NCBI RefSeq assembly: GCF_011752975.1
Contig: NZ_VWWP01000002.1
Coordinates: 310,001-374,000, forward strand
Direction: 5' to 3'
DNA length: 64,000 bases
DNA from: Chryseobacterium sp. Tr-659
GTDB lineage: Bacteria; Bacteroidota; Bacteroidia; Flavobacteriales; Weeksellaceae
Shown here: piece after piece, positions 1 to 8,500 of the stretch
How positions within the stretch are numbered: the first letter of the stretch is position 1
Layout of the letters: each line of letters opens with the position of its first letter
Notes under the pieces: generated by a model
What the model saw: only the letters and a program-made list of their open reading frames with translations
The model's database searches: none
What the model was told of the DNA's origin: nothing
Translations under genes and position numbers: made by a program

Positions 1-2
1 GC

Positions 3-659
3 AAAAATCCGAATTACCAATGGAACAGAAATTACGGATATGCAGAAGTGTTTCTCAGAATTCCCGAGCAGGGATTTTTTACCGTTGAGGTTGGAGATCA
101 AATGATCGCAAACGGATCCGGAAAATACCGCTTTTTCGATTTACAATCCGGAAGAATGCCAGTATCAATCTATGAAAATGGTTTCCTGATCTACAGAACC
201 ACTTTAATGCTTAGAAATAACAACAGAGTAGTGCTTGATTTCTTCACGAATGAAGGGCTGTACCTGCTGGATTCCTATCCTGTACAAAATCAGTATGGCT
301 TTAATGACTGGAATGATATCTGGAATAATCCTTACGGAAATCAGCCCGGAGATTGGTATAATGCAGGAAATGTAATGGATAACAATACATTCCGTCAGTT
401 TTTTGAAATGATGAAAAGAAATGAAAGATTTGATGACGGTAAAATTGCTTTGATTAATCAACAAATGCGAAGCACCATGTTTACTTCCCAGCAGATCAGA
501 GACCTTGTAAAGTCAATCAGTTTTGATAATAATAAACTGGCATTAGCTAAATCTATGTACAGGAACTGTGCTGATAAAAACAAATATTTTATGGTGTATG
601 ATGCATTTGATTTCGAAAGCAGCAAGAGAGAACTGATGGAATACATTTCAAAATTATAA
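3..659 (+). CDS. DUF4476 domain protein, 5'-truncated by window edge
   Basis: The reading frame is open from base 3 with no stop before the first in-window GTG at 48, so the true start almost certainly lies upstream of the window. The C-terminal third (roughly the last 95 residues, beginning near the NNTFRQFFEMMKR segment) resembles DUF4476: helical pieces with a pattern of F..D..K..LA......C. The middle is rich in N, W, Y and D, a low-complexity linker commonly found before this domain. DUF4476 proteins are usually exported in Bacteroidetes and have no established function. The signal peptide cannot be checked because it would be outside the window. The gene is followed by a palindromic intergenic repeat rather than another gene on the same strand. 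Confidence 0.8.
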   Translation, partial: KNPNYQWNRNYGYAEVFLRIPEQGFFTVEVGDQMIANGSGKYRFFDLQSGRMPVSIYENGFLIYRTTLMLRNNNRVVLDFFTNEGLYLLDSYPVQNQYGFNDWNDIWNNPYGNQPGDWYNAGNVMDNNTFRQFFEMMKRNERFDDGKIALINQQMRSTMFTSQQIRDLVKSISFDNNKLALAKSMYRNCADKNKYFMVYDAFDFESSKRELMEYISKL

Positions 660-675
660 AATTGGCTATTATTAT

Positions 676-744
676 GTCTCGCTGATTTTGCAGATTGAGC
701 AGATGCTTATGAAAAATCTGCTTAATCTGTTTGGTCTGCGAGTC
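676..744. repeat. Palindromic intergenic repeat, type A
   Basis: Two 29-base arms (676-704 and 716-744) are imperfect inverted copies around an 11-base loop. The shared core reads CTCGC.GA.....CAGATT.AGCAGAT on one arm, with its complement on the other. The element lies between two converging genes. It could act as a bidirectional terminator but is longer than needed and lacks a T-tract. It looks like one copy of a dispersed intergenic repeat family; that inference needs a genome search. Confidence 0.65.
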
Positions 745-789
745 TATTTATTTTACGTTGCTGAAATCTTTGATTTTCCTGCCTTCTCG

Positions 790-1236
790 TTACATGATTT
801 TTAGGTGATCATAAAATTTGGAATTTTTAGGAGCTATATTGAATTGTATTCCAAAAGTCATTCCCTTAAAGTATTTATCTCTGTGAATAGGAAAAGCATA
901 TCCTGTATTGAGGAATATTGCATTAAATAGTGAAACACCTATTCGTGGTTCCAATGAATACGGATTACCAGATATTCCAACCAACAATCCGGCACGTAGA
1001 ATGTTGATATTCATCTCTGGAATAAACCTGTCTGTATCATTGAAACGGGTATAAAGTAGAGAAGGACCGACAATAATAGAGCCATCATAGCTGTCTCCAA
1101 ATCTATATTCTAATCCTGCCTGCAGAACGTTTCTTCCGGTATATCGGTAAGAAATGTTCAATGCTGTTTTTTCCAGCAGCTGAGCCTTTGAAATGACCGC
1201 AGAAAAAATAAGAGATAGAATGAAAAATTTTTTCAT
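790..1236 (-). CDS. Small exported beta-barrel-like protein
   Basis: This 148-residue protein starts with a clear signal peptide (KKFFILSLIFSAVISKAQ, cleavage after residue 18). The mature part alternates short polar and aromatic stretches (for example ALNISYRYTGRN, AGLEYRFGDSY, RAGLLVGIS, MTFGIQFNIAP), which suggests about eight beta strands of a small outer-membrane barrel. No catalytic motif is visible. It stands alone, running toward the DUF4476 gene and divergent from cvfB. It could also be a periplasmic beta-sandwich; the barrel assignment rests only on strand periodicity. Confidence 0.7.
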   Translation of the reverse strand: MKKFFILSLIFSAVISKAQLLEKTALNISYRYTGRNVLQAGLEYRFGDSYDGSIIVGPSLLYTRFNDTDRFIPEMNINILRAGLLVGISGNPYSLEPRIGVSLFNAIFLNTGYAFPIHRDKYFKGMTFGIQFNIAPKNSKFYDHLKIM

Positions 1237-1327
1237 GTTTCGTTTTTTTATTCAAATGTACATGTTTTAAAGCCTTGGTAAAAGATCAAAATGGATATTC
1301 AAAAGAATTATCATCGTATTAACTAGG

Positions 1328-1355
1328 TTGGCATCTTCAAATTTCCGTACCTTTG
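1328..1355 (+). promoter_or_regulatory. Bacteroidetes-type promoter of cvfB
   Basis: A -33 TTG at 1328-1330 and a -7 box TACCTTTG at 1348-1355 are separated by 17 bases, inside the accepted range for the Bacteroidetes primary sigma factor. The -7 box ends 20 bases before the cvfB ATG, giving a short leader. Confidence 0.65.
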
Positions 1356-1374
1356 TCAGCTAATTTTATCATCA

Positions 1375-2199
1375 ATGCAACTCGGAAAAACTCAGACTTT
1401 AACAATTTCAGAAAAAATTAATTCAGGATGGATCCTTACGGATGAATCCGGTGAGAAAGCTTTTCTACCCAAAATATTTATTCAGGAAGAAAAAGAAACG
1501 GGTGAAGAAGTTGAAGTTTTTGTGTATCAGGATGATGATAAATTAAAAGCTACTACAGAAATTCCATTAGCAGAAGTAGGAGAATTTGCAGTAATGAGCT
1601 GTGTACAAAGCCTCCCGAGTGGTGCCTTTATGGATTGGGGAATTATCAAAGATCTGTTCATTCCTTACAAACAGCAGAAAACAAAGATCATTGAAGGGAA
1701 AAGATATCTGGTTTATATTTATGTAGATGAGGATATGGAATTGATCACAGGGACTACAAAATTCAAAAGAAATCCGCAATATCAGGAGCTTCCATTCAAA
1801 AAAGGAGATAAAGTAGATCTGATCATGATGAATGAAAGTGAATTGGGCTGGAACGTTATCATCAATAAAGAATATATAGGATTGATCTATACTTCTGATG
1901 TTTTCAAAAAGCTATATCCTTTATCCGAAGAAAAAGGATACATTAAAGTGATCCGTGAAGATGGAAAAATAGACGTTTCTTTACAACCGGAAGGTTTTGA
2001 GAATATTGATGAATTCAAGCAGAAAATTTTGAACAAACTGGAAGAGAATTACGGACTTTTATATGTTTCGGATAAGTCTTCTCCTGAAGAAATCAAAGAT
2101 GAGCTTCAGATGAGTAAAAAGAACTTTAAAAAAGCAATTGGAGGTCTTTATAAAGATAAGATCATTGATATCCAGGAAGACAAAATAAAATTATTATAA
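1375..2199 (+). CDS. cvfB: S1 RNA-binding domain protein, CvfB/YitL family
   Basis: At 274 residues the length and layout match CvfB: three consecutive S1-like OB domains (about 1-65, 66-135 and 140-210) and a C-terminal winged-helix-like region (about 215-274). Landmarks are the opening LGKTQTLTISEK..., the segment SGAFMDWGI.KDLFIP, typical of the first canonical S1 fold, and GLIYTSDVFK in the third. The family binds RNA; the Staphylococcus member influences virulence-factor expression, but the role in Bacteroidetes is not known. It is monocistronic, with its own promoter and a perfect bidirectional terminator directly behind it. Confidence 0.9.
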   Translation: MQLGKTQTLTISEKINSGWILTDESGEKAFLPKIFIQEEKETGEEVEVFVYQDDDKLKATTEIPLAEVGEFAVMSCVQSLPSGAFMDWGIIKDLFIPYKQQKTKIIEGKRYLVYIYVDEDMELITGTTKFKRNPQYQELPFKKGDKVDLIMMNESELGWNVIINKEYIGLIYTSDVFKKLYPLSEEKGYIKVIREDGKIDVSLQPEGFENIDEFKQKILNKLEENYGLLYVSDKSSPEEIKDELQMSKKNFKKAIGGLYKDKIIDIQEDKIKLL

Positions 2200-2203
2200 A
2201 ATA

Positions 2204-2233
2204 AAAAACGGGCAGAAATTTCTGCCCGTTTTT
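2204..2233. terminator. Bidirectional terminator between cvfB and the T9SS gene
   Basis: A 30-base perfect palindrome (arms 2204-2218 and 2219-2233) has a GGGC/GCCC core flanked by A5 on the left and T5 on the right. It can therefore end transcription from both converging genes. Confidence 0.85.
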
Positions 2234-2234
2234 G

Positions 2235-5200
2235 TTACTCTCTGTTCTTGATCAGAAGCCATCCGCTGTAGATTCTTCCGTCCGATACTTTTATTGTATA
2301 CCAGTAATTTCCTGTAGAAATTGGATGCGAATCATATCTGCCATCCCATTGAAAAGGCTTGTTCTTAACAACTTCCTTATAAATGACAGCTCCTCTTCGG
2401 TCATATAAACTGATCTCTGTTCCTGGATAGTTTTCCAGACCTGCAATTCGCCACGTATCATTAATTCCGTCGCCATTAGGACTGATCGCATTCGGGATAT
2501 TGAATATTGAAAAGTTTTTCTGACCAATAATACAACCTCCTTTTGTTCTCACATAAACTGTATATTCTCCCATGCTTAAATTCATAAAAACATTAGAATC
2601 CTGCCATGTAGAATTGTCCAGTGAGTATTCATAATTCCCGGATTGAGAAAGAATAACCGTTGCTGTATTGTTGGTAATATTCACTGAAACAATATGAGCT
2701 AAAACCGAATAGCTGACCTGTGTTGTACTTGTATTTTCACATCCGTAATTGTTGGTTACCTTTACAGTATAGGTTCCGGGAACTGTTACCGTAATGGATT
2801 GGGTTGTTGCTCCGGTATTCCATAAATAAGATTTAAATCCTGTGCCGGGGTCCAATACAATGGATTTACCTTCACAGAAGTCAAGTTTTTCAGGAAGATG
2901 AACAGCAGGCTTCGGATTAAGCGTTAATGTCAGCCGTACCATTTTAAAACATCCGTCTGCTGTAGCAACCTTTACAAGAATGAGTGTTGTACCCGTATTT
3001 AAAACATAAACAGAAGGATTGTTAATGATATTCCCGGCATTATCAGTGTAGGTGAATATATAGTTTGAAGGATTATTGATAATTCCGGCTTCATAAGAAT
3101 GAAGATTAATCGTCATTGTATTGGCTGTACTAGTATTACAAAGCACCTGTGTAACATCTTTAGCCGGAACATTGTCTGTAGAAAGAGTTACAGATATTGC
3201 TAGTTTTTCAGATTCACAACCATTGATAGTTTGGGTTACATAGTAGGTTTGTCCGTTTACTAGTGGTGTTGATAATGGTAAAACATTTCCGGCAGCATTA
3301 TAAAACTGTAATGAATTTCCTGTCACTACCAGCTTTTCCATTGTTGGATTAGCAGAAGCACAAAAATCCTGATTGGCATTTGCGGTTGGCTTTGGAGTGC
3401 TGTTTACTGTTGCCTGAACCGTTATTTTATTGCTCTCACAACCATTGATAGTTTGGGATGCATAATAAGTTTGTCCGTTAATTAAAGCCGTAGCAGGCAG
3501 TAAAATATTTCCTGCAGCATCATACCACTTTATATTCTGACCCGTAATCTGAATGTCTGATATTTTAGGGTTGTTGATGGAGCAGAATGTTTGCTGAGTA
3601 TTGGCTGTAGGAAGAGCAGGAGAGCTTATGATTACATTCTGATTTTGAGTTGATGTATTTCCGTTTCCATCGTTATAGGTCCAGTGTATTATATAGTTTC
3701 CGGGGATTGAATAAGATAAAGGATCAGTCGTACTTGCTGTAATAGTCCCAGCACAGTTGTCTGCAGCAGTAGGAAAGTTGCTGATTGTTGTATGGCAGTC
3801 ACCTGTAATATCTGCAAGGTTAGGCGTATTCGGGATCGGAGCGATGTTGTCACCTACAATAACATTTACTGTAAAACTTCCGTCACAAGCCCCTGCTCCG
3901 GTAATTTGACATGTATATGTTCCGGAATTTGCAATTGTTGCATTGGGAATAGTAGGGTTTTGTTGATTGGAAGTGAAGCCGTTGGGCCCGGTCCAACTAT
4001 ATGCTGTCCCTCCACTAGCATTCAGCTGAATGGTTGAATGAGTACAAACCGGAGAATTGGATGTCGCGGATATTGCTACAGCGCAATCATAGAATTTAGC
4101 AAAGTTATTATTAATCTGTGTTCCTCCTAATGTATAAATATTATTATCTTTTGCAAAGATGGAATGAACAGCTGAATAAAAATAAGTTCCCCAAATTTGA
4201 TTTCCGATTGAACTAAACTTAGTGAAAAATCCCGAACGATAACCATTATTATTATCAGGCATATAACCGTTTGGTGTGGCTATTTGTATATTGTTTGTGG
4301 TTTGTCCGGAAAAAACAAGATTATTGTTATCATCCACAGAAAGCCCGAAAGCTTGATCATCATTTACGGAGTTACTTGTTGTTGCCCCGAAGTAAGTTCC
4401 CCAGATCTGGTTTCCTGCAGGGTTGAATTTAGTTAAAAAGATATCATCACCGAGATTAGAGGTGCGTATAGGCTGATGGGTGCCTGGAGTAGATATTTTT
4501 TCATTGGCATTTGTATTTCCCAATAGAATTATATTGTTGTCTTTGTCAACTTTTAGGTCTCGTACTACTGTTCTGCCTTCATCATAATTATGTTGAATAC
4601 CATATGCATTTCTGCCGCCATAATAAGTTCCCCACAAAAATTGAAAATTACCATCTAGCTTAGCAAGATACATATTGCCCTGACCTATCAATGTCTGTTG
4701 ATGTGTGCCTGCTGTTCCAGGGCCACTAATATTATATCCTTGATAAACATCACCGGCTACATAAATGTTATTGTTGGTATCCCTATCAATCTTTTTGATT
4801 CCCAAATCTTTCAAAAGAAAATAAGAACCATAAATCTGCTGTCCATTTGGTGAGAATTTTGCAATGAAAGAAACTCCGTTATATATGTTGGGGTTACTTT
4901 GTATACTTCCATTAGGTGTTGCAATACCATTATTTCCGGTAGAAAGACCTCCGATAATTACGTTTTGATTAGAATCCAATACTATTGAATTTGCTGTGTC
5001 ATATTGATCTCCTCCGAAATAAGTTCCCCAAATTCTTACACCATTATCATTAAATTTCATAATAAAAGAATCAATATCATAGCCCATCCATTGTCCTTGG
5101 TAATTAGTGTGCTCTTTATGCGCTCCGGGAGTTGTTATATTGTTGGTGCCTCCCTGAGAATCTCTGGCTTGTCCAATAGCATATATTTCATTATCATTAT

Positions 5201-6257
5201 TGATCGTAATATCTTTCAGAAGATTTGTTTCATCACCTCCGTAATTAAACTGATGGTTTCCTAAAAATACGCCCCAAATTTTGTTTCCTGATGGATCAAA
5301 CTTACAGATGTATCCGTAGTTTTGAGAGTTGAAATCCATCGTTGTGTATGTATTGGTAGCAACATTATATTTGGCAATCGTTGTAAAGCTGGTATAAACG
5401 TTTTGATTAGGATTGGCTAATACTCTATAATATGTATTGGCCTGCCATACCCAATTTGGGTGATTTTTAATCCATATAGGGGTAGGTACAGGGTCAATAA
5501 TCAAAGTTTGGGTAAAAGAATCCTGTTTTCCGACAAAGCCATAAGTATCTTCATTAATTTGTTGATAACTAACATTCGTCTCCTTCTTAGAATTTCCATT
5601 GGCAAGCCAAGAAAGAGGAATGTTTTCGTGCATATCTCCAAAACGAAGATTCATTATAATCTTCTTATCTTTTAGAGATGTTTTTACACCATTAAACTTC
5701 ATTTTAATATCTGAGACTTTTCCTCCAGGTCTTACAATAAAATTATATTCAACCGGCTTCAAAGTATCTTTAGGTTTAAAGAAAACAAGATCGATATTAT
5801 TGTAGATATTTTTATAAGTAATCTTTTTAAAACGATAAACATTTAAAATACCATTAGGCTTTCCGGGAACATTGTAAAAATTATCATAATCCGGAGATCT
5901 TTCCTCAGGAATTATTTCAGAGTTAAGGTTAGAACCAACTAAGTCTATATCTACTCTATGGAATTTATATCTAACCTGCTCTTGTTTTTGATCAGATGAT
6001 TTTTGTTTTTTGTCAGAATGGGTTCCTGCAATTTTCTCCACTTGATATACATCATAAGAAAAACCATTGGAACGAAGCTGTACATTCAAGCCATTAGAAA
6101 GGAAAAGATATTTAACGTCTTTATTTTCTTTCCCCTCCTGATTAATAATCTGTCCCTTGTTTTCATAGAAATAATAGGAATTGTTTTCTGAGATCTTTTT
6201 TTGTGAAAATAGAAATGTTGTACTCAGTACCGAGAACAATATTAAAAGTTTTTTCAT
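2235..6257 (-). CDS. Large T9SS type B substrate with SBBP-like and Ig-like repeats
   Basis: The 1340-residue protein has a signal peptide (1-19, ending FLFSQ) and a DUF7948-type N-terminal domain (about 25-260). A region of repeated IWGTYFGG-like motifs (about 265-735) resembles SBBP beta-propeller repeats. Next come an Ig/PKD-like domain (about 725-800, with SYSWTGPNGF-type residues), a HYR-like domain (about 805-885, TADNCAGTITA...), further Ig-like modules with paired cysteines, and a C-terminal type B sorting domain (about 1252-1340, starting NAISPNGDGIND). Type B CTDs direct export through the gliding/type IX secretion machinery and attachment to, or release from, the cell surface. Related proteins are thought to be adhesins; the ligand is unknown. 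It is transcribed alone, divergently from the tetR gene. Confidence 0.9.
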   Translation of the reverse strand: MKKLLILFSVLSTTFLFSQKKISENNSYYFYENKGQIINQEGKENKDVKYLFLSNGLNVQLRSNGFSYDVYQVEKIAGTHSDKKQKSSDQKQEQVRYKFHRVDIDLVGSNLNSEIIPEERSPDYDNFYNVPGKPNGILNVYRFKKITYKNIYNNIDLVFFKPKDTLKPVEYNFIVRPGGKVSDIKMKFNGVKTSLKDKKIIMNLRFGDMHENIPLSWLANGNSKKETNVSYQQINEDTYGFVGKQDSFTQTLIIDPVPTPIWIKNHPNWVWQANTYYRVLANPNQNVYTSFTTIAKYNVATNTYTTMDFNSQNYGYICKFDPSGNKIWGVFLGNHQFNYGGDETNLLKDITINNDNEIYAIGQARDSQGGTNNITTPGAHKEHTNYQGQWMGYDIDSFIMKFNDNGVRIWGTYFGGDQYDTANSIVLDSNQNVIIGGLSTGNNGIATPNGSIQSNPNIYNGVSFIAKFSPNGQQIYGSYFLLKDLGIKKIDRDTNNNIYVAGDVYQGYNISGPGTAGTHQQTLIGQGNMYLAKLDGNFQFLWGTYYGGRNAYGIQHNYDEGRTVVRDLKVDKDNNIILLGNTNANEKISTPGTHQPIRTSNLGDDIFLTKFNPAGNQIWGTYFGATTSNSVNDDQAFGLSVDDNNNLVFSGQTTNNIQIATPNGYMPDNNNGYRSGFFTKFSSIGNQIWGTYFYSAVHSIFAKDNNIYTLGGTQINNNFAKFYDCAVAISATSNSPVCTHSTIQLNASGGTAYSWTGPNGFTSNQQNPTIPNATIANSGTYTCQITGAGACDGSFTVNVIVGDNIAPIPNTPNLADITGDCHTTISNFPTAADNCAGTITASTTDPLSYSIPGNYIIHWTYNDGNGNTSTQNQNVIISSPALPTANTQQTFCSINNPKISDIQITGQNIKWYDAAGNILLPATALINGQTYYASQTINGCESNKITVQATVNSTPKPTANANQDFCASANPTMEKLVVTGNSLQFYNAAGNVLPLSTPLVNGQTYYVTQTINGCESEKLAISVTLSTDNVPAKDVTQVLCNTSTANTMTINLHSYEAGIINNPSNYIFTYTDNAGNIINNPSVYVLNTGTTLILVKVATADGCFKMVRLTLTLNPKPAVHLPEKLDFCEGKSIVLDPGTGFKSYLWNTGATTQSITVTVPGTYTVKVTNNYGCENTSTTQVSYSVLAHIVSVNITNNTATVILSQSGNYEYSLDNSTWQDSNVFMNLSMGEYTVYVRTKGGCIIGQKNFSIFNIPNAISPNGDGINDTWRIAGLENYPGTEISLYDRRGAVIYKEVVKNKPFQWDGRYDSHPISTGNYWYTIKVSDGRIYSGWLLIKNRE

Positions 6258-6277
6258 CAGGTTATTAATTTTTGCGG

Positions 6278-6285
6278 CAAAGATA
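6278..6285 (-). promoter_or_regulatory. -7 box of the T9SS substrate gene
   Basis: On the minus strand the bases read TATCTTTG, matching TAnnTTTG and ending 21 bases before the start codon at 6257. No good -33 TTTG is seen at the expected distance. Confidence 0.5.
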
Positions 6286-6346
6286 TAAAAACAGGCACCC
6301 CATTAAATATTAAATAATAAACTTTTAAGGGCTTATTTTCAAAAAC

Positions 6347-6441
6347 ATGACGGATGTCATAATAATTTTGTTTAATATTTTTGTTTAACAATTTTGTCAA
6401 AAATATTTTTTAATATAAATTTGCACAAATTTGTTTAACAA
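6347..6441. promoter_or_regulatory. Candidate TetR operator region upstream of the efflux locus
   Basis: Three symmetrical elements lie in the intergenic region. ATGAC-ggat-GTCAT is at 6347-6360. The 11-base palindrome TTGTTTAACAA occurs at 6381-6391 and again at 6431-6441, exactly 50 bases apart, each time followed four bases later by TGTCAA. The second copy ends two bases before the tetR ATG and lies just downstream of the -7 box, the geometry expected for autorepression by a TetR protein. Binding is inferred, not shown. Confidence 0.5.
6393..6423 (+). promoter_or_regulatory. Promoter of tetR and probably the efflux operon
   Basis: TTTG at 6393-6396, a 19-base spacer and TAAATTTG at 6416-6423 form a near-ideal Bacteroidetes promoter. 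The -33 element lies inside the first TTGTTTAACAA-TGTCAA operator-like repeat, so a bound repressor would cover the promoter. Confidence 0.7.
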
Positions 6442-6443
6442 AA

Positions 6444-7037
6444 ATGTCAAATCAAGCAAAAAAAGACCAAACACAGGAATTGATCAAGGAGACAGCGAAA
6501 AATTTGTTCTTTGTGAAAGGAAAATTTGATGCTACTACGCAGGAGATTGCAGATGAAGCCGGAGTAAACAGAACCCTTATCAATTATTATTTCCGTTCAA
6601 GGGACAAACTGATCCAAATCATCTTTGATGAAGCTCAGAGAGTAGAACAGGAGAAATCCAAGATCATCCAGAACGCTGATCTACCTTTTAAAGAGAAGAT
6701 CAGCCAGTTCATAGAAAGCAGTCTTTCTACAAGTCTGCAGTATCCTTACCTGGAAACTTATATCGTTTCACAGATTAATAAAGGAACCTGCCATCAGAGA
6801 GAAATTGAAGAAGATATCCTGAACAAGATGTATGATGATATCGAAAAAGAAATGGAATTGGGAAATATTGAAAAAATGTCACCTGTTCAGTTTATCCTGA
6901 ATATGGTTTCGTTATTGGTGTTCCCAAGTGCTATAAGGCCATTGTTTATGGAGAATCTCCTGATCAGTGATGAAGAATATGATAAGATCATTTCCGAACG
7001 AAAAGGGATTATTATCAATATGTTGTTTAAAAATTAA
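6444..7037 (+). CDS. TetR/AcrR-family transcriptional regulator
   Basis: This 197-residue protein has a TetR helix-turn-helix at about residues 10-57 (AKNLFFVKG..ATTQEIADEAGV.RTLINYYF...DKL), followed by an all-helical ligand/dimer domain. The pattern TTQEIAdEAGVNRTLINYYF is diagnostic for DNA binding. It sits directly upstream of a TolC-adaptor-RND operon, with 91 bases between it and tolC, so by analogy with AcrR-type regulators it probably represses that operon and itself. Symmetrical repeats around its promoter support autoregulation. The inducing ligand cannot be read from the sequence. Confidence 0.9.
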   Translation: MSNQAKKDQTQELIKETAKNLFFVKGKFDATTQEIADEAGVNRTLINYYFRSRDKLIQIIFDEAQRVEQEKSKIIQNADLPFKEKISQFIESSLSTSLQYPYLETYIVSQINKGTCHQREIEEDILNKMYDDIEKEMELGNIEKMSPVQFILNMVSLLVFPSAIRPLFMENLLISDEEYDKIISERKGIIINMLFKN

Positions 7038-7128
7038 AAAAAATCTAAAGTATTTCTTACCATGATTCGTCATTTAGAAGGAAAATAACAGATGAAAATT
7101 AAGTAAAAAATAAACGAAGTATAAAATT

Positions 7129-8496
7129 ATGAAAAGAAAACGTATAACTGCTAAGAAGCTAAAAATTGGGATAGCTGCAGCATTTATGATTTTCGGCTTT
7201 TCATCAGTGTCTGCCCAGCAGCAGGTTTCTCTGCAGGAGGCAATCAAACAGGCACTTCAGAATAAGGCAGAAGCTAAAAAGGCGGCCTTACAGGTCAAAA
7301 AAGCTGAATATAAGATTGATGAGGCCAGAGCCGGAGCTTTGCCTCAAATAAGTGCAACTATAAACAATACGTACAATCCTATTCTGCAAAAAACAGTTCT
7401 TCCAGGAGAAATTGTAGGGAAGCCCGGTGAACTTATTCCGGTTGCTTTCGGAACAAAATGGCAGTCTGTAAACGTAGTAACTCTTAATCAGAATATTTTT
7501 GACCAAAGGGTGTTTATTGGTCTTAAAGCAGCAAAATCCACCAGAGAGTTTTATCTTTTAAACTCTGATTTAACAAACGAACAGATCATCGAGAATGTAG
7601 CAACAGCATACTATCAGGTTTTTGTTCAGGAAGAGAATCTTAAAACCGTGCAAGAAAGCTACGCTAATACGGAAAGGGTGAGAAATGTGATCAAAAGCCT
7701 GGTAGATAATGGGTTAGCAAAACCTATTGATCTGGACCGTACAAATGTTCAGCTTACCAATATTGGTTCCAATAAACAACAGTTAATCAATGCTGTTGAG
7801 GTTTCAAAGAATTCATTGAAGTTCTATATGGGAATTCCTATTGAAAACGCTATTGAGCTTGAAGAAAAGGAAATTGTACCTCACCCTGAACTGCTGGCAA
7901 CCAATGTTAATCTGGAAACCCGCTCAGAATTAAAAGTTCTGAATAAACAAAAGGAGCTTTTACAATACAGCAAGAAAGCAACGATAGCCAATCTTTATCC
8001 TACAGTAGGACTTACTGCTAACTACGGATGGCAAGGGCTTGGAAATAAATTTCCATATACCACAGGTTCAAACCAGGGAACCAACTGGGGAGATTATGCT
8101 TCAATTGGTGTAGCCATTAAGATTCCGATTTTTATGGGAGGAGCTACCAAGGCGCAGATTCAGCAGGCAGAAATTGATATTCAGGATCTGGATCAGGATA
8201 TTGAAAACAAAAAGCTGAACCTGAGTTTGGATTACAAGAATGCTATTTCCAATATGGAAAACGCAATCATTAATATCCAAAGTATGAAAGATAATGTGGA
8301 TCTGGCAGAAAAAGTACAGAAGAACACACAATCTAACTATCAATACGGTTTAGCAACTCTTACAGAAGTATTGGATACTGAAAATGCTCTCACACAGGCT
8401 AAACAAAATTATGCGAATGCATTGCTGGATTATAAACAAGCCGAAATCAAGCTGATTAAAGCAAAAGGAGAGTTAAATACGTTACAAAACCCATAA
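7129..8496 (+). CDS. TolC-family outer-membrane efflux channel
   Basis: The 455-residue protein has an N-terminal signal peptide (KIGIAAAFMIFGFSSVSAQ, cleaved near residue 29) and two outer-membrane efflux protein repeats. These are recognised by long amphipathic helices (SLQEAIKQALQNKAEAKKAALQ; NLSLDYKNAISNMENAIINI) and the family pattern ...YQYGLATLTEVLDTENALTQAKQNY near the C-terminus. It should form the trimeric barrel and periplasmic tunnel of the pump encoded by the next two genes. Only 4 bases separate it from the adaptor gene, so the three are one operon. Confidence 0.93.
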   Translation: MKRKRITAKKLKIGIAAAFMIFGFSSVSAQQQVSLQEAIKQALQNKAEAKKAALQVKKAEYKIDEARAGALPQISATINNTYNPILQKTVLPGEIVGKPGELIPVAFGTKWQSVNVVTLNQNIFDQRVFIGLKAAKSTREFYLLNSDLTNEQIIENVATAYYQVFVQEENLKTVQESYANTERVRNVIKSLVDNGLAKPIDLDRTNVQLTNIGSNKQQLINAVEVSKNSLKFYMGIPIENAIELEEKEIVPHPELLATNVNLETRSELKVLNKQKELLQYSKKATIANLYPTVGLTANYGWQGLGNKFPYTTGSNQGTNWGDYASIGVAIKIPIFMGGATKAQIQQAEIDIQDLDQDIENKKLNLSLDYKNAISNMENAIINIQSMKDNVDLAEKVQKNTQSNYQYGLATLTEVLDTENALTQAKQNYANALLDYKQAEIKLIKAKGELNTLQNP

Positions 8497-8500
8497 TAAA

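Noticed and set aside
3792..6191. Several plus-strand open frames inside the T9SS substrate gene
   Set aside because: All lie antisense to a 1340-residue protein with clear domains; composition is that of a shadow frame.
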